Source of the DNA: Lachnospiraceae bacterium MC2017
Lineage (GTDB): Bacteria; Bacillota; Clostridia; Lachnospirales; Lachnospiraceae
Direction: 5' to 3'
DNA: 64,000 bases
NCBI GenBank assembly: GCA_000701625.1
Contig: JNJK01000008.1
Coordinates: 1-64,000, forward strand
Shown here piece by piece: positions 43,478-52,524 of the stretch; the first letter of the stretch is position 1, and each line of letters begins with the position of its first letter. Under the pieces are notes generated by a model. That model was not told the origin of the DNA, made no database searches, and saw only the letters and a list, made by a program, of their open reading frames with translations. The position numbers were made by a program, and so were the translations under genes.

Positions 43478-45250
43478 TTATTCTTCTTCCTTATCATCAG
43501 CAACGATCGCGATATGAACATCGTCAAGCTGCTTCTGCTCTACTCCGGAAGGTGAACCCATCATAAGATCTACTGCATTCTTATTCATCGGGAACGGAAT
43601 GATCTCACGGATAGATTCTTCTCCTGCGATAAGCATAACCATACGGTCAACGCCCGGTGCAATACCTGCATGCGGCGGTGCTCCATAGCAGAATGCATTG
43701 TACATGGCAGGGAACTTCTTCTTAACGTCTTCCTCACCGAGACCTACGATACGGAACGCCTCAACCATGATCTCCGGATCATGATTACGTACAGCACCAC
43801 TTGAAAGCTCGACACCGTTACATACCAGATCATACTGATAAGCCATGATAGTTAACGGATCTTCATTCTTAAGAGCCTCTACACCACCCTGCGGCATTGA
43901 GAACGGATTATGACAGAACTCGAGCTCACCGGATTCCTCTCCGATCTCATACATCGGGAAGTCAACGATCCAGCAGAACTCATAACAGTCTTTCTTCATA
44001 TGACCTTCAGCCTGAGGGCCAACTGTCTTAATGATAACACCAGCTGTCTTCTGAGCCTGATTCTTCTTGCCTGCAGCCATAAATACGCAGTCACCGCTCT
44101 TAAGGCCGAGTTTCTCGGTAAGTGCTGCCTGTCTCTCTGTAAGGAACTTGCTGATACCGCCAGTGAAGGAACCATCTTCACCAACCTTGAACCAGCATGC
44201 CTTGCTGCCGCTGACAACCTCAACATCTACAAGGATCTTGTCAATTGCCTTACGTGCAAGCTTGCAGTCGGACACTCTGACAGCCTTGATCACATTGCCT
44301 GCTGCAAACGGTCCGAATCCACAATCTGAAAGAACGTCTGTAACATCCTCTGCTGTAAGATCGATACGAAGATCCGGCTTATCTGAACCATATTTCTCAA
44401 GAGCATCGAGATACTTGATCCTTGTGAACGGAGCAGTCGAAGCTGTCTTGTATACGCCGTAACGAGCAAATACCGGAGGAAGAACTCTCTCAAGTACTGC
44501 AAATACATCTTCCTGAGATGCAAAGGACATCTCCATATCAAGCTGATAGAACTCACCCGGAGAACGATCTGCTCTTGCATCCTCATCACGGAAGCACGGA
44601 GCGATCTGGAAATAACGATCAAATCCGGATGCCATCAGTATCTGCTTAAACTGCTGCGGAGCCTGCGGAAGAGCATAGAACTGACCGGGATGAAGACGTG
44701 ACGGTACAAGGTAATCACGCGCACCCTCAGGGCTTGAACAGGTAAGGATAGGAGTTGTGATCTCCAGGAATCCTTCCTCAGTCATTGCACGGCGAAGATC
44801 TGCAACGATATTTGCACGAAGCAGGATATTATTCTTGACAGCAGGATTTCTGAGATCAAGATAACGATACTTAAGTCTTGTATTTTCATCTGCTTCCTTT
44901 GAACGATTGATCTCAAACGGAAGCTCATTGTAAATGCACTTTCCAAGTACTGTTATTTCTGACGGAACGACTTCGATCTCTCCGGTTGCCATATCTGTGT
45001 TCTTGCTCGAACGCTCGCGTACGACACCTGTAATCTGAAGCGTTGACTCACAGTTTACACCGCTGATCTTCTCCATCATCTCTTCTGTCTCGATAACCAC
45101 CTGTGTCTTTCCGTAGAAATCACGGAGAACAAGGAAGCCGAGATTTTTGCTGACCTTACGGATATTTTCAAACCATCCGCAGAGAGTTACATTCTTTCCT
45201 GCATCGGAAAGACGAAGCTCGTTACAGTTATGAGTTCTTGACTGAAACAT
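43478..45250 (-). CDS. aspS: aspartyl-tRNA synthetase
   Basis: A 590-residue class IIb synthetase. N-terminal OB anticodon-binding fold (about 1-105), catalytic domain with motif 2 FRDEDARADRSPGEFYQLD, the bacterial GAD insertion (about 290-410) and motif 3 GIAPGVDRMVMLIAG. The bacterial-type length distinguishes it from archaeal enzymes. AGAGGAAAA precedes the ATG. It follows hisS, a conserved pairing in Firmicutes. Confidence 0.97.
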   Translation of the reverse strand: MFQSRTHNCNELRLSDAGKNVTLCGWFENIRKVSKNLGFLVLRDFYGKTQVVIETEEMMEKISGVNCESTLQITGVVRERSSKNTDMATGEIEVVPSEITVLGKCIYNELPFEINRSKEADENTRLKYRYLDLRNPAVKNNILLRANIVADLRRAMTEEGFLEITTPILTCSSPEGARDYLVPSRLHPGQFYALPQAPQQFKQILMASGFDRYFQIAPCFRDEDARADRSPGEFYQLDMEMSFASQEDVFAVLERVLPPVFARYGVYKTASTAPFTRIKYLDALEKYGSDKPDLRIDLTAEDVTDVLSDCGFGPFAAGNVIKAVRVSDCKLARKAIDKILVDVEVVSGSKACWFKVGEDGSFTGGISKFLTERQAALTEKLGLKSGDCVFMAAGKKNQAQKTAGVIIKTVGPQAEGHMKKDCYEFCWIVDFPMYEIGEESGELEFCHNPFSMPQGGVEALKNEDPLTIMAYQYDLVCNGVELSSGAVRNHDPEIMVEAFRIVGLGEEDVKKKFPAMYNAFCYGAPPHAGIAPGVDRMVMLIAGEESIREIIPFPMNKNAVDLMMGSPSGVEQKQLDDVHIAIVADDKEEE

Positions 45251-45318
45251 TTTTTTCCTCTTTCATCTTTATAATTATGATAAAAAGCTGTGGCAGCCTT
45301 AACTGTCTATTCAGCTGA

Positions 45319-46563
45319 TTAAGCGTAGAAATCTCTGATATCCGTATATCCGGACTTCTCAAGATTATCTTTCTGGAATTTCTTATTTTTCATCATCTGA
45401 GAAACGAGAACTGTTTTTCCTTCTGCACGAAGATCAGATGCTTCCTTCATGATCGCAGGAATACGGTCTGATGGCATCTTCTTGTCAATAAGGAATGCTA
45501 CACGCTCTCCTGCTCTCGGAACACAGAAATCATGATCCAGAAGGATTGTTATGATTCTTTCAAAACCTATCGAGAAACCACATGCCGGAACGTTATTTCC
45601 GGTGAACTTTCCAACCATTCCGTCGTAACGTCCACCGCCGGCGATAGATGAACCAAACTCTGCGATCTCAATTTCAAAGATCGTTCCTGTATAATAGGAC
45701 ATTCCCCGTACAAGTGTAGGATCAAATCGAACGTCGAACTCTCCTGCCTTGGAAGCATTTACAGTATCGATGATCGCCATAAGAGATTCCGCAGTTCCCT
45801 CCGGAAGAGCATCTCCGAGAGTTGACTTGAGTTCTGCGATAGCATTACTGTCGTTTCCAACTCTGAAAAGTGCAAGATAACGGTCAACATTTTCCTCCGC
45901 ATATCCTTCTTTCAGAAGTTCTTCGCGCACACCATCCTCGCCGATTTTGTCCATCTTGTCAAGGATAATGAATACTTTGTCGAGATCTGCCTCAGGAAAA
46001 CCGCAATGGAGAGCCATCGCTCTAAGGAATCTTCTGTCTGAAATCCTTACTGTAAATCCCTTGAAATCAAGCTTTGACAGCAGTGTTGTTGTAGCGAGTA
46101 CCAGTTCGATCTCGGCAAGATTTGTTGCATCTCCAAGTATATCGATATCGCACTGCATGAACTGTCTGAAACGTCCCTTCTGCGGACGATCGGCTCTGAA
46201 CACATTTCCCATCTGAAGTGCCTTGAACGGAGAAGGAAGTTCATTCATGTGATTTGCATAGTATCTTGAAAGAGGAAGTGTCAGATCGTATCTGAGTCCT
46301 GAATCCGCAAGATCAGATACATCTTTTGCTTCTTCAAGCTTCAGCTTCTCACCTCTCTTAAGAATCCTGAAGATAAGTTTTTCATTCTCGCCGCCCTGAT
46401 TGGAGCAAAGATTCTCTATATGCTCTACACACGGAGTTTCGATCTGTGTGAATCCAAATCTTCCATATGTCTCACGAACCTGTTCCATAACATAGTTCCT
46501 GATCTCCATCTCGCGCGGGAGGATATCCTTCATTCCCGTAACCGGTTTCTTCAGTAGTGCCAT
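45319..46563 (-). CDS. hisS: histidyl-tRNA synthetase
   Basis: A 414-residue class IIa synthetase. Motif 1 region GMKDILP, motif 2 FRADRPQKGRFRQFMQCDID, histidine A motif RGMSYYTGTIFEIE, and motif 3 GGGRYDGMVG...ACGFSIGFERI are present, and a C-terminal anticodon-binding domain. The length is normal. It lies 25 bases after the metallo-hydrolase gene. Confidence 0.97.
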   Translation of the reverse strand: MALLKKPVTGMKDILPREMEIRNYVMEQVRETYGRFGFTQIETPCVEHIENLCSNQGGENEKLIFRILKRGEKLKLEEAKDVSDLADSGLRYDLTLPLSRYYANHMNELPSPFKALQMGNVFRADRPQKGRFRQFMQCDIDILGDATNLAEIELVLATTTLLSKLDFKGFTVRISDRRFLRAMALHCGFPEADLDKVFIILDKMDKIGEDGVREELLKEGYAEENVDRYLALFRVGNDSNAIAELKSTLGDALPEGTAESLMAIIDTVNASKAGEFDVRFDPTLVRGMSYYTGTIFEIEIAEFGSSIAGGGRYDGMVGKFTGNNVPACGFSIGFERIITILLDHDFCVPRAGERVAFLIDKKMPSDRIPAIMKEASDLRAEGKTVLVSQMMKNKKFQKDNLEKSGYTDIRDFYA

Positions 46564-46587
46564 TTCTGTTCTCCTTAAACTAATTTA

Positions 46588-47262
46588 TTACATACCAAAC
46601 CACATATTCCACTTTTTCTCATCCCCGACTGTGGTCTCTCCGCCATGTCCCGGAAGAATATAAGTGTCATCAGGAAGCACGGTAATTTCTTTTCTGATCG
46701 ATTCCGTAAGCCTTGCAGATGATCCCGTCGGAAAATCTGTTCTTCCAACAGAACCCTCAAATACAGTATCTCCCGAGAAAAGCAGCTTTTCAGCTTCTAT
46801 ATAATAGCAACAGCTTCCCTCCGTATGTCCCGGAGTGTGGATACATTCTATCTGAAATCCTGCTAGTTCAATTTTCTCATGATTTGCCAACCATACATCA
46901 GGTTTGACAGTTACCGGGCCATCTCCATATCCCATTCCGGTGCCGGAGCAATTGAGGACCGAATCTGAAAGCAATCCTCTTTCTTCACTTCCTGCATATA
47001 CCGGAACTGCATGAGCCGCCCCTTTTGGTATTCCGTAAGCATCATCCGATGCTCTTAAAAGTTCTGCAACACCGGTTATATGATCAAAATGTCCGTGTGT
47101 CAGCATTACAGCAACAAGATGAAGGTCGTGTTCGACGACATTCTGAAATATCTTGTCACCCCTGTCACCAGGATCGAACACGACCGCTGTATGTTCCTCT
47201 TCGTTTTCCAAAATATAGCAATTTGTCTGGACCGGTCCTACTATCAGTCTTTGAAGACGCAT
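46588..47262 (-). CDS. metallo-beta-lactamase-fold hydrolase (glyoxalase II-like)
   Basis: A 224-residue cytoplasmic hydrolase. The metal-binding THGHFDH motif, His in TPGHTEGS, Asp in FSGDTVFEGSVGRTD and the late His in LPGHGGET form the dinuclear site. Sequences of this type (YcbL/YqgX-like) are found between rel and hisS in many Firmicutes. The substrate is uncertain: glutathione thioesters are unlikely here, so other thioesters or a housekeeping role are possible. Confidence 0.88.
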   Translation of the reverse strand: MRLQRLIVGPVQTNCYILENEEEHTAVVFDPGDRGDKIFQNVVEHDLHLVAVMLTHGHFDHITGVAELLRASDDAYGIPKGAAHAVPVYAGSEERGLLSDSVLNCSGTGMGYGDGPVTVKPDVWLANHEKIELAGFQIECIHTPGHTEGSCCYYIEAEKLLFSGDTVFEGSVGRTDFPTGSSARLTESIRKEITVLPDDTYILPGHGGETTVGDEKKWNMWFGM

Positions 47263-47280
47263 AAGCTATCCTTTCCTAAC

Positions 47281-49551
47281 TCAGCCTGTGGTACGTTCAA
47301 TGTCCATAACGCCCTGGATCGCACGGAGCTTTTCTATTATCCTATTAAGTTCATCTGTGTTATGAACATTGAATGAAACCGAAATAGTAGCAATATGCTG
47401 CTTATTTACACGCGAATTAACACTGACAATGCCGATATTTCCCTCTGTAAAAAGCCTTGAAATATCAACCAGAAGTCCATTTCTGTTCGCCGCATAAATA
47501 TAAATCTCTGCGAGATATTCTTCACCGGCTTTTCCGCTCTTCTGCCACTCAGCTTCGATAAGACGGCGTCTGTCCTCTTCGGACATATTCATAATATTCA
47601 CGCAGTCCGTACGATGAATGGAAACTCCTCTGCCCCGGGTAACGTATCCCACGATCTCATCTCCGGGAAGCGGACCGCAGCATTTACTGAAATGAACGGA
47701 TACATCAGTTATGCCCTTTACGATGATGCCTCCGCGGTTTCTTACGTTACTGGTCTTTTTAACAGACTCGTCCATTTCCGCAAGAGCTTCTGCATCTGTA
47801 AGCTTTCTTCGGTGATCAGTCTCATATGCTTCACGCATACGATTAACGACCTGTCCCTCTTTCAAGCCTCCATGACCGATAGCAGCATATACAGAATCAA
47901 AATCGCGGAAACCATATTTACGCATGACAACTTCTTCATATTCCGGTTTCATCAGGTTTTCCTGGTGAATACCGTGGCTCTTGCAATAAAAAGCAAACGC
48001 CTCTTTTCCGCGAAGAATATTGTCTTCTTTAAGTTCATTCTTAAACCACTGATTGATCTTTGAACGAGCCTGAGTTGAACGAACGATCTTCAGCCAGTCA
48101 CGGCTCGGGCCTCTGGAATTCTGACTCGTAATGATCTCGACTCTGTCTCCATTCTGGATAGCATAGTCAATATTTACGAGTTTTCCGTTAACTCTTGCAC
48201 CAACCATCTTATTACCGACAGCAGAATGGATGCTGTAAGCAAAATCGATCGGTGTGGAACCTGCCGGCAGATTTTTGACGTCACCTGTCGGCGTAAATGC
48301 ATAAACATAATCAGAAAACAGGTTCAGATCGCTCTTTAAGAGATCCATAAATTCCTTGTTATCTGAAAGATTTTTCTGCCACTCAAGGATCTGTCTGAGC
48401 CAGGAAAGTTTTTCTTCCTCATGTTCATCAGGATGTCTGCCGTCACTGGTCTCTTTATACTTCCAGTGTGCTGCGATACCAAACTCAGCCGTCCTGTGCA
48501 TGTCAAAGGTTCTTATCTGTATCTCAAAAGGCGTACCATTTCTGCCGATCAGCGTCGTATGAAGTGACTGGTACATATTTGCCTTTGGCATGGCAATATA
48601 ATCCTTAAAACGCCCGGGAATTGGTTTATACATTTCATGGATAACACCAAGCGCCGCATAACAGTCCTTTACCGAATTAACGATTATGCGTACCGCAAAG
48701 AGGTCATAAATCTGATCCAATGTCTTATGCTGGTTAACCATCTTCTTATATATAGAAAAGAAATGCTTAACACGGCCGTTGACCTCCCCTTCGATACCGG
48801 TCTCTTTAAGATTTCTGCTTACCTCATCGACGATCTGAGCAACAAATTCCTCTCTCTCGCTCTTTCTCTGCGCTATCTGGTTTTTAAGATCATGATAAAA
48901 ATCAGGCTTCAGGTATTTAAGTGAAAGGTCATCAAGCTCAATCTTTATCTTACTGATTCCAAGTCGCTGAGCGATAGGTGAATAGATATCCAGTGTCTCG
49001 CGTGCGATTTCCCTTTGCTTCTCTTCCGGCTGATACTGCAAAGTTCTCATATTATGCAGACGATCTGCCAGCTTAATTATGATAACCCGTATATCCTTTG
49101 CCATGGCAAGGAACATTTTTCTCAAGTTATCTGCCTGAAACTCTGCCTTATTTCCCTGATATTTAAGCTTACTGAGTTTTGTAACACCATCTACGAGGTG
49201 AGCAACATCTTCTCCAAACTCCCGCTTCAGATCGTCAACTGTCATCACAGTATCTTCAACTACATCATGAAGCAGTCCTGCTACGATAGTTTCCTTATCA
49301 AGCTCCAGATCAGCTAATACAATGGCCGTACAGAGCGGATGAATGATATACGGTTCTCCGCTCTTTCTAACCTGATCCTTATGGGCCTCCTCTGCAGTGT
49401 GATAACCCTTCTCGATCAACGATATATCATCAGAAGGGTGATATTTGCGGACTCTATCAATCAGATCTTTATAAAGCATCTCCGGCGTTGTGTAGTCCTG
49501 CACGGAATAAAGTCTGCTGTTATCAAATACATTTTCCTCATGATCTGCCAT
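47281..49551 (-). CDS. rel: bifunctional (p)ppGpp synthetase/hydrolase
   Basis: A 756-residue RelA/SpoT homologue controlling the stringent response. The HD hydrolase domain (about 45-200) has the intact HDVVEDT; the synthetase domain (about 230-350) has RFKDYIAMPKANMYQSLHTT; TGS (about 400-460), a zinc-finger-like region with the Cys-Cys of FSKCCGPLPGDEIVG, and a C-terminal ACT domain (about 680-756) follow. Both activities should be present. ATG 49551 is chosen for its AGGTGA site. It heads a long operon with the hydrolase, hisS, aspS and prfC. Confidence 0.96.
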   Translation of the reverse strand: MADHEENVFDNSRLYSVQDYTTPEMLYKDLIDRVRKYHPSDDISLIEKGYHTAEEAHKDQVRKSGEPYIIHPLCTAIVLADLELDKETIVAGLLHDVVEDTVMTVDDLKREFGEDVAHLVDGVTKLSKLKYQGNKAEFQADNLRKMFLAMAKDIRVIIIKLADRLHNMRTLQYQPEEKQREIARETLDIYSPIAQRLGISKIKIELDDLSLKYLKPDFYHDLKNQIAQRKSEREEFVAQIVDEVSRNLKETGIEGEVNGRVKHFFSIYKKMVNQHKTLDQIYDLFAVRIIVNSVKDCYAALGVIHEMYKPIPGRFKDYIAMPKANMYQSLHTTLIGRNGTPFEIQIRTFDMHRTAEFGIAAHWKYKETSDGRHPDEHEEEKLSWLRQILEWQKNLSDNKEFMDLLKSDLNLFSDYVYAFTPTGDVKNLPAGSTPIDFAYSIHSAVGNKMVGARVNGKLVNIDYAIQNGDRVEIITSQNSRGPSRDWLKIVRSTQARSKINQWFKNELKEDNILRGKEAFAFYCKSHGIHQENLMKPEYEEVVMRKYGFRDFDSVYAAIGHGGLKEGQVVNRMREAYETDHRRKLTDAEALAEMDESVKKTSNVRNRGGIIVKGITDVSVHFSKCCGPLPGDEIVGYVTRGRGVSIHRTDCVNIMNMSEEDRRRLIEAEWQKSGKAGEEYLAEIYIYAANRNGLLVDISRLFTEGNIGIVSVNSRVNKQHIATISVSFNVHNTDELNRIIEKLRAIQGVMDIERTTG

Positions 49552-49587
49552 AAGAATCACCTCACTCTCCGTTTATATATCGTTGAA

Positions 49588-49617
49588 ACCCCTGTGGAAA
49601 TTCCAATCCGCAGGGGT
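49588..49617. repeat. nested hairpin in the rel leader
   Basis: Outer arms ACCCCTG (49588-49594) and CAGGGGT (49611-49617) enclose a second small dyad TGGAA-A-TTCCA. It lies in the predicted 5' leader between the rel promoter and start codon. A T run (49623-49628) follows on the plus strand, so it could also end stray plus-strand transcription. Confidence 0.55.
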
Positions 49618-49639
49618 ATCCATTTTTTAGCTATAAAAG

Positions 49640-49668
49640 ATTATATCCACATAAATTAAAAAAAGCAA
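49640..49668 (-). promoter_or_regulatory. promoter of the rel-hisS-aspS operon
   Basis: On the minus strand: TTGCTT (49663-49668), 17-base spacer, perfect TATAAT (49640-49645). It begins just after the thyA stop codon and gives a leader of about 80 bases containing the nested hairpin. Confidence 0.6.
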
Positions 49669-49685
49669 TAAACAAGCCGATTTCA

Positions 49686-50591
49686 TTAAATCGCTACAGG
49701 GATTTTCTCATTAAAATCACTGTACTGATAATTCTCCAAATGGAAAGAATCCTTTGTAAATGCATAGAAATCACGCACAGACTTATCTATAGTAAACTCA
49801 GGCGCCGGATACTGCTCTGCATCAATGAGTTTCTTTGCGATCTCAATATGTCTATCATAGATATGGCAGTTTCCTATCATATGAATAAGTTCTCCCGGCT
49901 CATAACCATATGCTGATGCAAAACTATATACGAGTAGAGCTGCCTGCACCGTATTCCAGTTATTGGCAGTGATCATATCCTGTGAACGCTGGTTAAGGAT
50001 GGCACTGAGCTTATTTCCCATTACGCAGAAAGTCATGGAATACGCACAGGGAGAAAGTGCCATCTCAGAAAGATCATGATGATTGTACATATTTGTCATG
50101 ATACGTCTGGAAGCATGGTCATTTACCAGCTGATAGATCACACGGTCAACCTGATCCATAAGACATGTACCATCTTCCCAACGAATGGTTCTCTGATCTA
50201 ACGTGTCTCCAAAAGCTTTCTTCAGGCCTTCCTCTGTAACATCTTTATACTTGGAAAGGCAGCCCATCTGATAGCCATATGCCTTGCCGATAGTACCGTT
50301 TTCATCTGCCCAGGCATCCCATACGTGAGAAGAAAGATCATGTACATCATTGCTCTTTTTCTGCCAGATCCAGGAAACTTCATCCCACGCAGACTTCCAG
50401 TACGATCTCCTTACTGTCATTATCGGAAATTCTTTCTGAAGATCATATCTGTCACATACACCAAAAAGTGCGATCGTATGCGCCGGTGTTCCGTCTTCCC
50501 ATTTGGGGCGTACTTCAAGTCCCTCATCTGAAACACCATGCTCCAGTATATCCTTTACATTTTTGATAAAAAGCTTGTCAGCGTAGCTCAT
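49686..50591 (-). CDS. thyA: thymidylate synthase, divergent ThyA
   Basis: A 301-residue ThyA-family protein that should methylate dUMP using methylene-THF. Nucleophile Cys182 lies in ALSPCAYSM; the phosphate-binding QRSQD (Arg202) and the dUMP-specific Asn213 in NNWN are present, as are His243 and Tyr245 in CHIYDRH, and the C terminus ends in the typical PVAI. Unusually, the residue after the catalytic Cys is Ala instead of the near-invariant His, and the LGLPFN segment is replaced by ITANNWN. No dihydrofolate reductase gene is adjacent. A TATAAT lies about 35 bases upstream of the ATG. Confidence 0.9.
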   Translation of the reverse strand: MSYADKLFIKNVKDILEHGVSDEGLEVRPKWEDGTPAHTIALFGVCDRYDLQKEFPIMTVRRSYWKSAWDEVSWIWQKKSNDVHDLSSHVWDAWADENGTIGKAYGYQMGCLSKYKDVTEEGLKKAFGDTLDQRTIRWEDGTCLMDQVDRVIYQLVNDHASRRIMTNMYNHHDLSEMALSPCAYSMTFCVMGNKLSAILNQRSQDMITANNWNTVQAALLVYSFASAYGYEPGELIHMIGNCHIYDRHIEIAKKLIDAEQYPAPEFTIDKSVRDFYAFTKDSFHLENYQYSDFNEKIPVAI

Positions 50592-50705
50592 TTTCTACCT
50601 CTTTCTATTAAAACACAGTTGGTTAATTATAGCACAACCGTACTCTTTTGAACCGCAAACTTTTGCATTTCCACATGCTGCACGTTAAATAAGACATTGT
50701 TTTCC

Positions 50706-50733
50706 TTGAAATAAGATATTTTTTATGTATAAT
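50706..50733 (+). promoter_or_regulatory. promoter of the ABC-F gene
   Basis: TTGAAA (50706-50711), 16-base spacer, TATAAT (50728-50733). A leader of about 38 bases leads to AAGGAG and the ATG at 50778. No leader peptide or attenuator of the antibiotic-resistance type is seen. Confidence 0.7.
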
Positions 50734-50777
50734 CAATAGGAGCTAAAAACGAAAACAGTATTAAATAAGGAGTTTCT

Positions 50778-52415
50778 ATGATAGAAGCAGTCGGCGTTAC
50801 TTATCGTGTCGGCAAAAAGGCACTTTTTGAAGATGTAAATATTAAGTTCACAGAGGGAAACTGCTACGGTATCATCGGTGCTAACGGTGCAGGAAAGTCA
50901 ACATTTCTGAAGATTCTTTCCGGTCAGCTCGAAACCACTAACGGTGATATCCATATCGGAAACGGCGAGCGTCTCTCTTTCCTCGAACAGGATCACTTTA
51001 AATATGATGAAAATGTAGTTCTCGATACCGTTATCGCAGGAAATCAGCGTCTCTTTGACATCATGAAAGAGAAGGATGCTATCTATGCAAAGGAAGATTT
51101 CTCTGATGAAGATGGTGTAAGAGCTGCTGAGCTTGAAGGTGAATTTGCAGAATTAAACGGATGGGAAGCAGAGTCTGATGCAGAATCCCTTCTTAACGGA
51201 CTCGGAATCTCCTCTGAGCTTCATCATGAGGTAATGAAGAACCTCACAGGTTCCGATAAAGTCAAGGTTCTCCTTGCACGTGCTCTTTTCGGAAACCCTG
51301 ATGTTCTCCTCCTCGACGAGCCTACTAACCACCTCGATCTCGATGCTATCGAATGGCTTGAGGACTTCCTCATTGATTTCGAAAACACAGTCATCGTTGT
51401 ATCCCATGACCGTTACTTCCTTAATAAGGTCTGCACTCATACAGCTGACATCGACTATGGAAAGATCCAGCTCTATGCCGGAAACTACGATTTCTGGTAC
51501 GAGTCCAGCCAGCTCATGAAAAAGCAGCAGCAGGAAGCTAATAAGAAGAAGGAAGAAAAGATCAAAGAACTTCAGGAATTTATTTCCAGATTCTCTGCTA
51601 ACGCTTCCAAGAGTAAGCAGGCTACAAGCCGTAAGAGAGCTCTCGAAAAGATCCAGCTCGACGACATCAAGCCTTCTTCCCGTAAGTATCCTTACGTTGA
51701 CTTCCGTCCTGACAGAGAGATCGGAAACGAAGTGCTTACTGTTGAAAATCTGAGCAAGACTATTGATGGTGTAAAGGTTCTCGATAACATCAGCTTTGTC
51801 CTTAACAGAACAGATAAAGTTGCTTTTGTAGGTGCAAATGAGCAGGCTATTACTGTTCTCTTCCAGATCCTTATGGGCGAGATGGAGCCTGATGAAGGAA
51901 ATTACAAGTGGGGCGTTACTACAAGCCAGGCTTATTTCCCGAAGGATAATACAAAGGAATTCGACAACGATTACAACATTACTGAGTGGCTTACAGGCTA
52001 TTCACCTGTTAAGGATGTGACTTATGTAAGAGGTTTCCTCGGACGTATGCTCTTCCCGGGCGAAGACGGCGTAAAGAAAGTACGCGTTCTTTCCGGAGGT
52101 GAAAAGGTTCGTTGTCTCCTTTCCAAGATGATGATCTCAGGCGCAAACTGCCTCGTACTTGACGAGCCTACAAACCACCTTGACATGGAGTCCATTACAG
52201 CTCTGAATAACGGTCTCATCAAGTTCCAGGGTGTTGAGCTTTTCACATGCCATGATCACCAGTTTGTACAGACTACTGCAAACCGTATCATGGAGATCAC
52301 TCCTGAGGGCGGACTTATCGATAAGATCACAACTTACGATGAGTACCTTGCTAACAATGCTGCTGCCCGTAAGGCAACTGTATATACTGCCGATCTTGAA
52401 GACGACAATAACTAA
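50778..52415 (+). CDS. ABC-F ATPase (YbiT/YkpA type)
   Basis: A 545-residue soluble protein with two ABC cassettes and no membrane domain, so it belongs to the ABC-F translation factors that act at the ribosomal E site. First cassette: Walker A GANGAGKST, signature LTGSDKVKVLLA and Walker B DVLLLDEPTNHLD. The interdomain linker (about 235-300) is highly charged and helical. Second cassette: signature LSGGEKVRCLLS and Walker B CLVLDEPTNHLD, but its Walker A reads VGANEQAIT and lacks the Lys. The second ATP site is therefore degenerate, a feature I believe is shared with the YkpA branch. It is a single-gene unit. Confidence 0.93.
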   Translation: MIEAVGVTYRVGKKALFEDVNIKFTEGNCYGIIGANGAGKSTFLKILSGQLETTNGDIHIGNGERLSFLEQDHFKYDENVVLDTVIAGNQRLFDIMKEKDAIYAKEDFSDEDGVRAAELEGEFAELNGWEAESDAESLLNGLGISSELHHEVMKNLTGSDKVKVLLARALFGNPDVLLLDEPTNHLDLDAIEWLEDFLIDFENTVIVVSHDRYFLNKVCTHTADIDYGKIQLYAGNYDFWYESSQLMKKQQQEANKKKEEKIKELQEFISRFSANASKSKQATSRKRALEKIQLDDIKPSSRKYPYVDFRPDREIGNEVLTVENLSKTIDGVKVLDNISFVLNRTDKVAFVGANEQAITVLFQILMGEMEPDEGNYKWGVTTSQAYFPKDNTKEFDNDYNITEWLTGYSPVKDVTYVRGFLGRMLFPGEDGVKKVRVLSGGEKVRCLLSKMMISGANCLVLDEPTNHLDMESITALNNGLIKFQGVELFTCHDHQFVQTTANRIMEITPEGGLIDKITTYDEYLANNAAARKATVYTADLEDDNN

Positions 52416-52429
52416 TATATAACCTATAT

Positions 52430-52474
52430 GGGGCATGATCTTTATGCAGATCATGTCCCATTTGTGTTTTGTTA
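52430..52474 (+). terminator. terminator of the ABC-F gene
   Basis: GGGGCATGATCT (52430-52441) pairs with AGATCATGTCCC (52448-52459) around a 6-base loop, followed by TTTGTGTTTTGTT. It lies 15 bases after the stop codon. Confidence 0.85.
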
Positions 52475-52524
52475 TAACGGATTTTGCCAATTAATGAAAT
52501 AAACCACGAAAGGATGACAGACGT

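Noticed and set aside
45251-45318. T-box leader for hisS or aspS
   Set aside because: The gaps before aspS (68 bases) and hisS (24 bases) are too short for a T-box, and no T-box consensus or terminator/antiterminator pair was seen.
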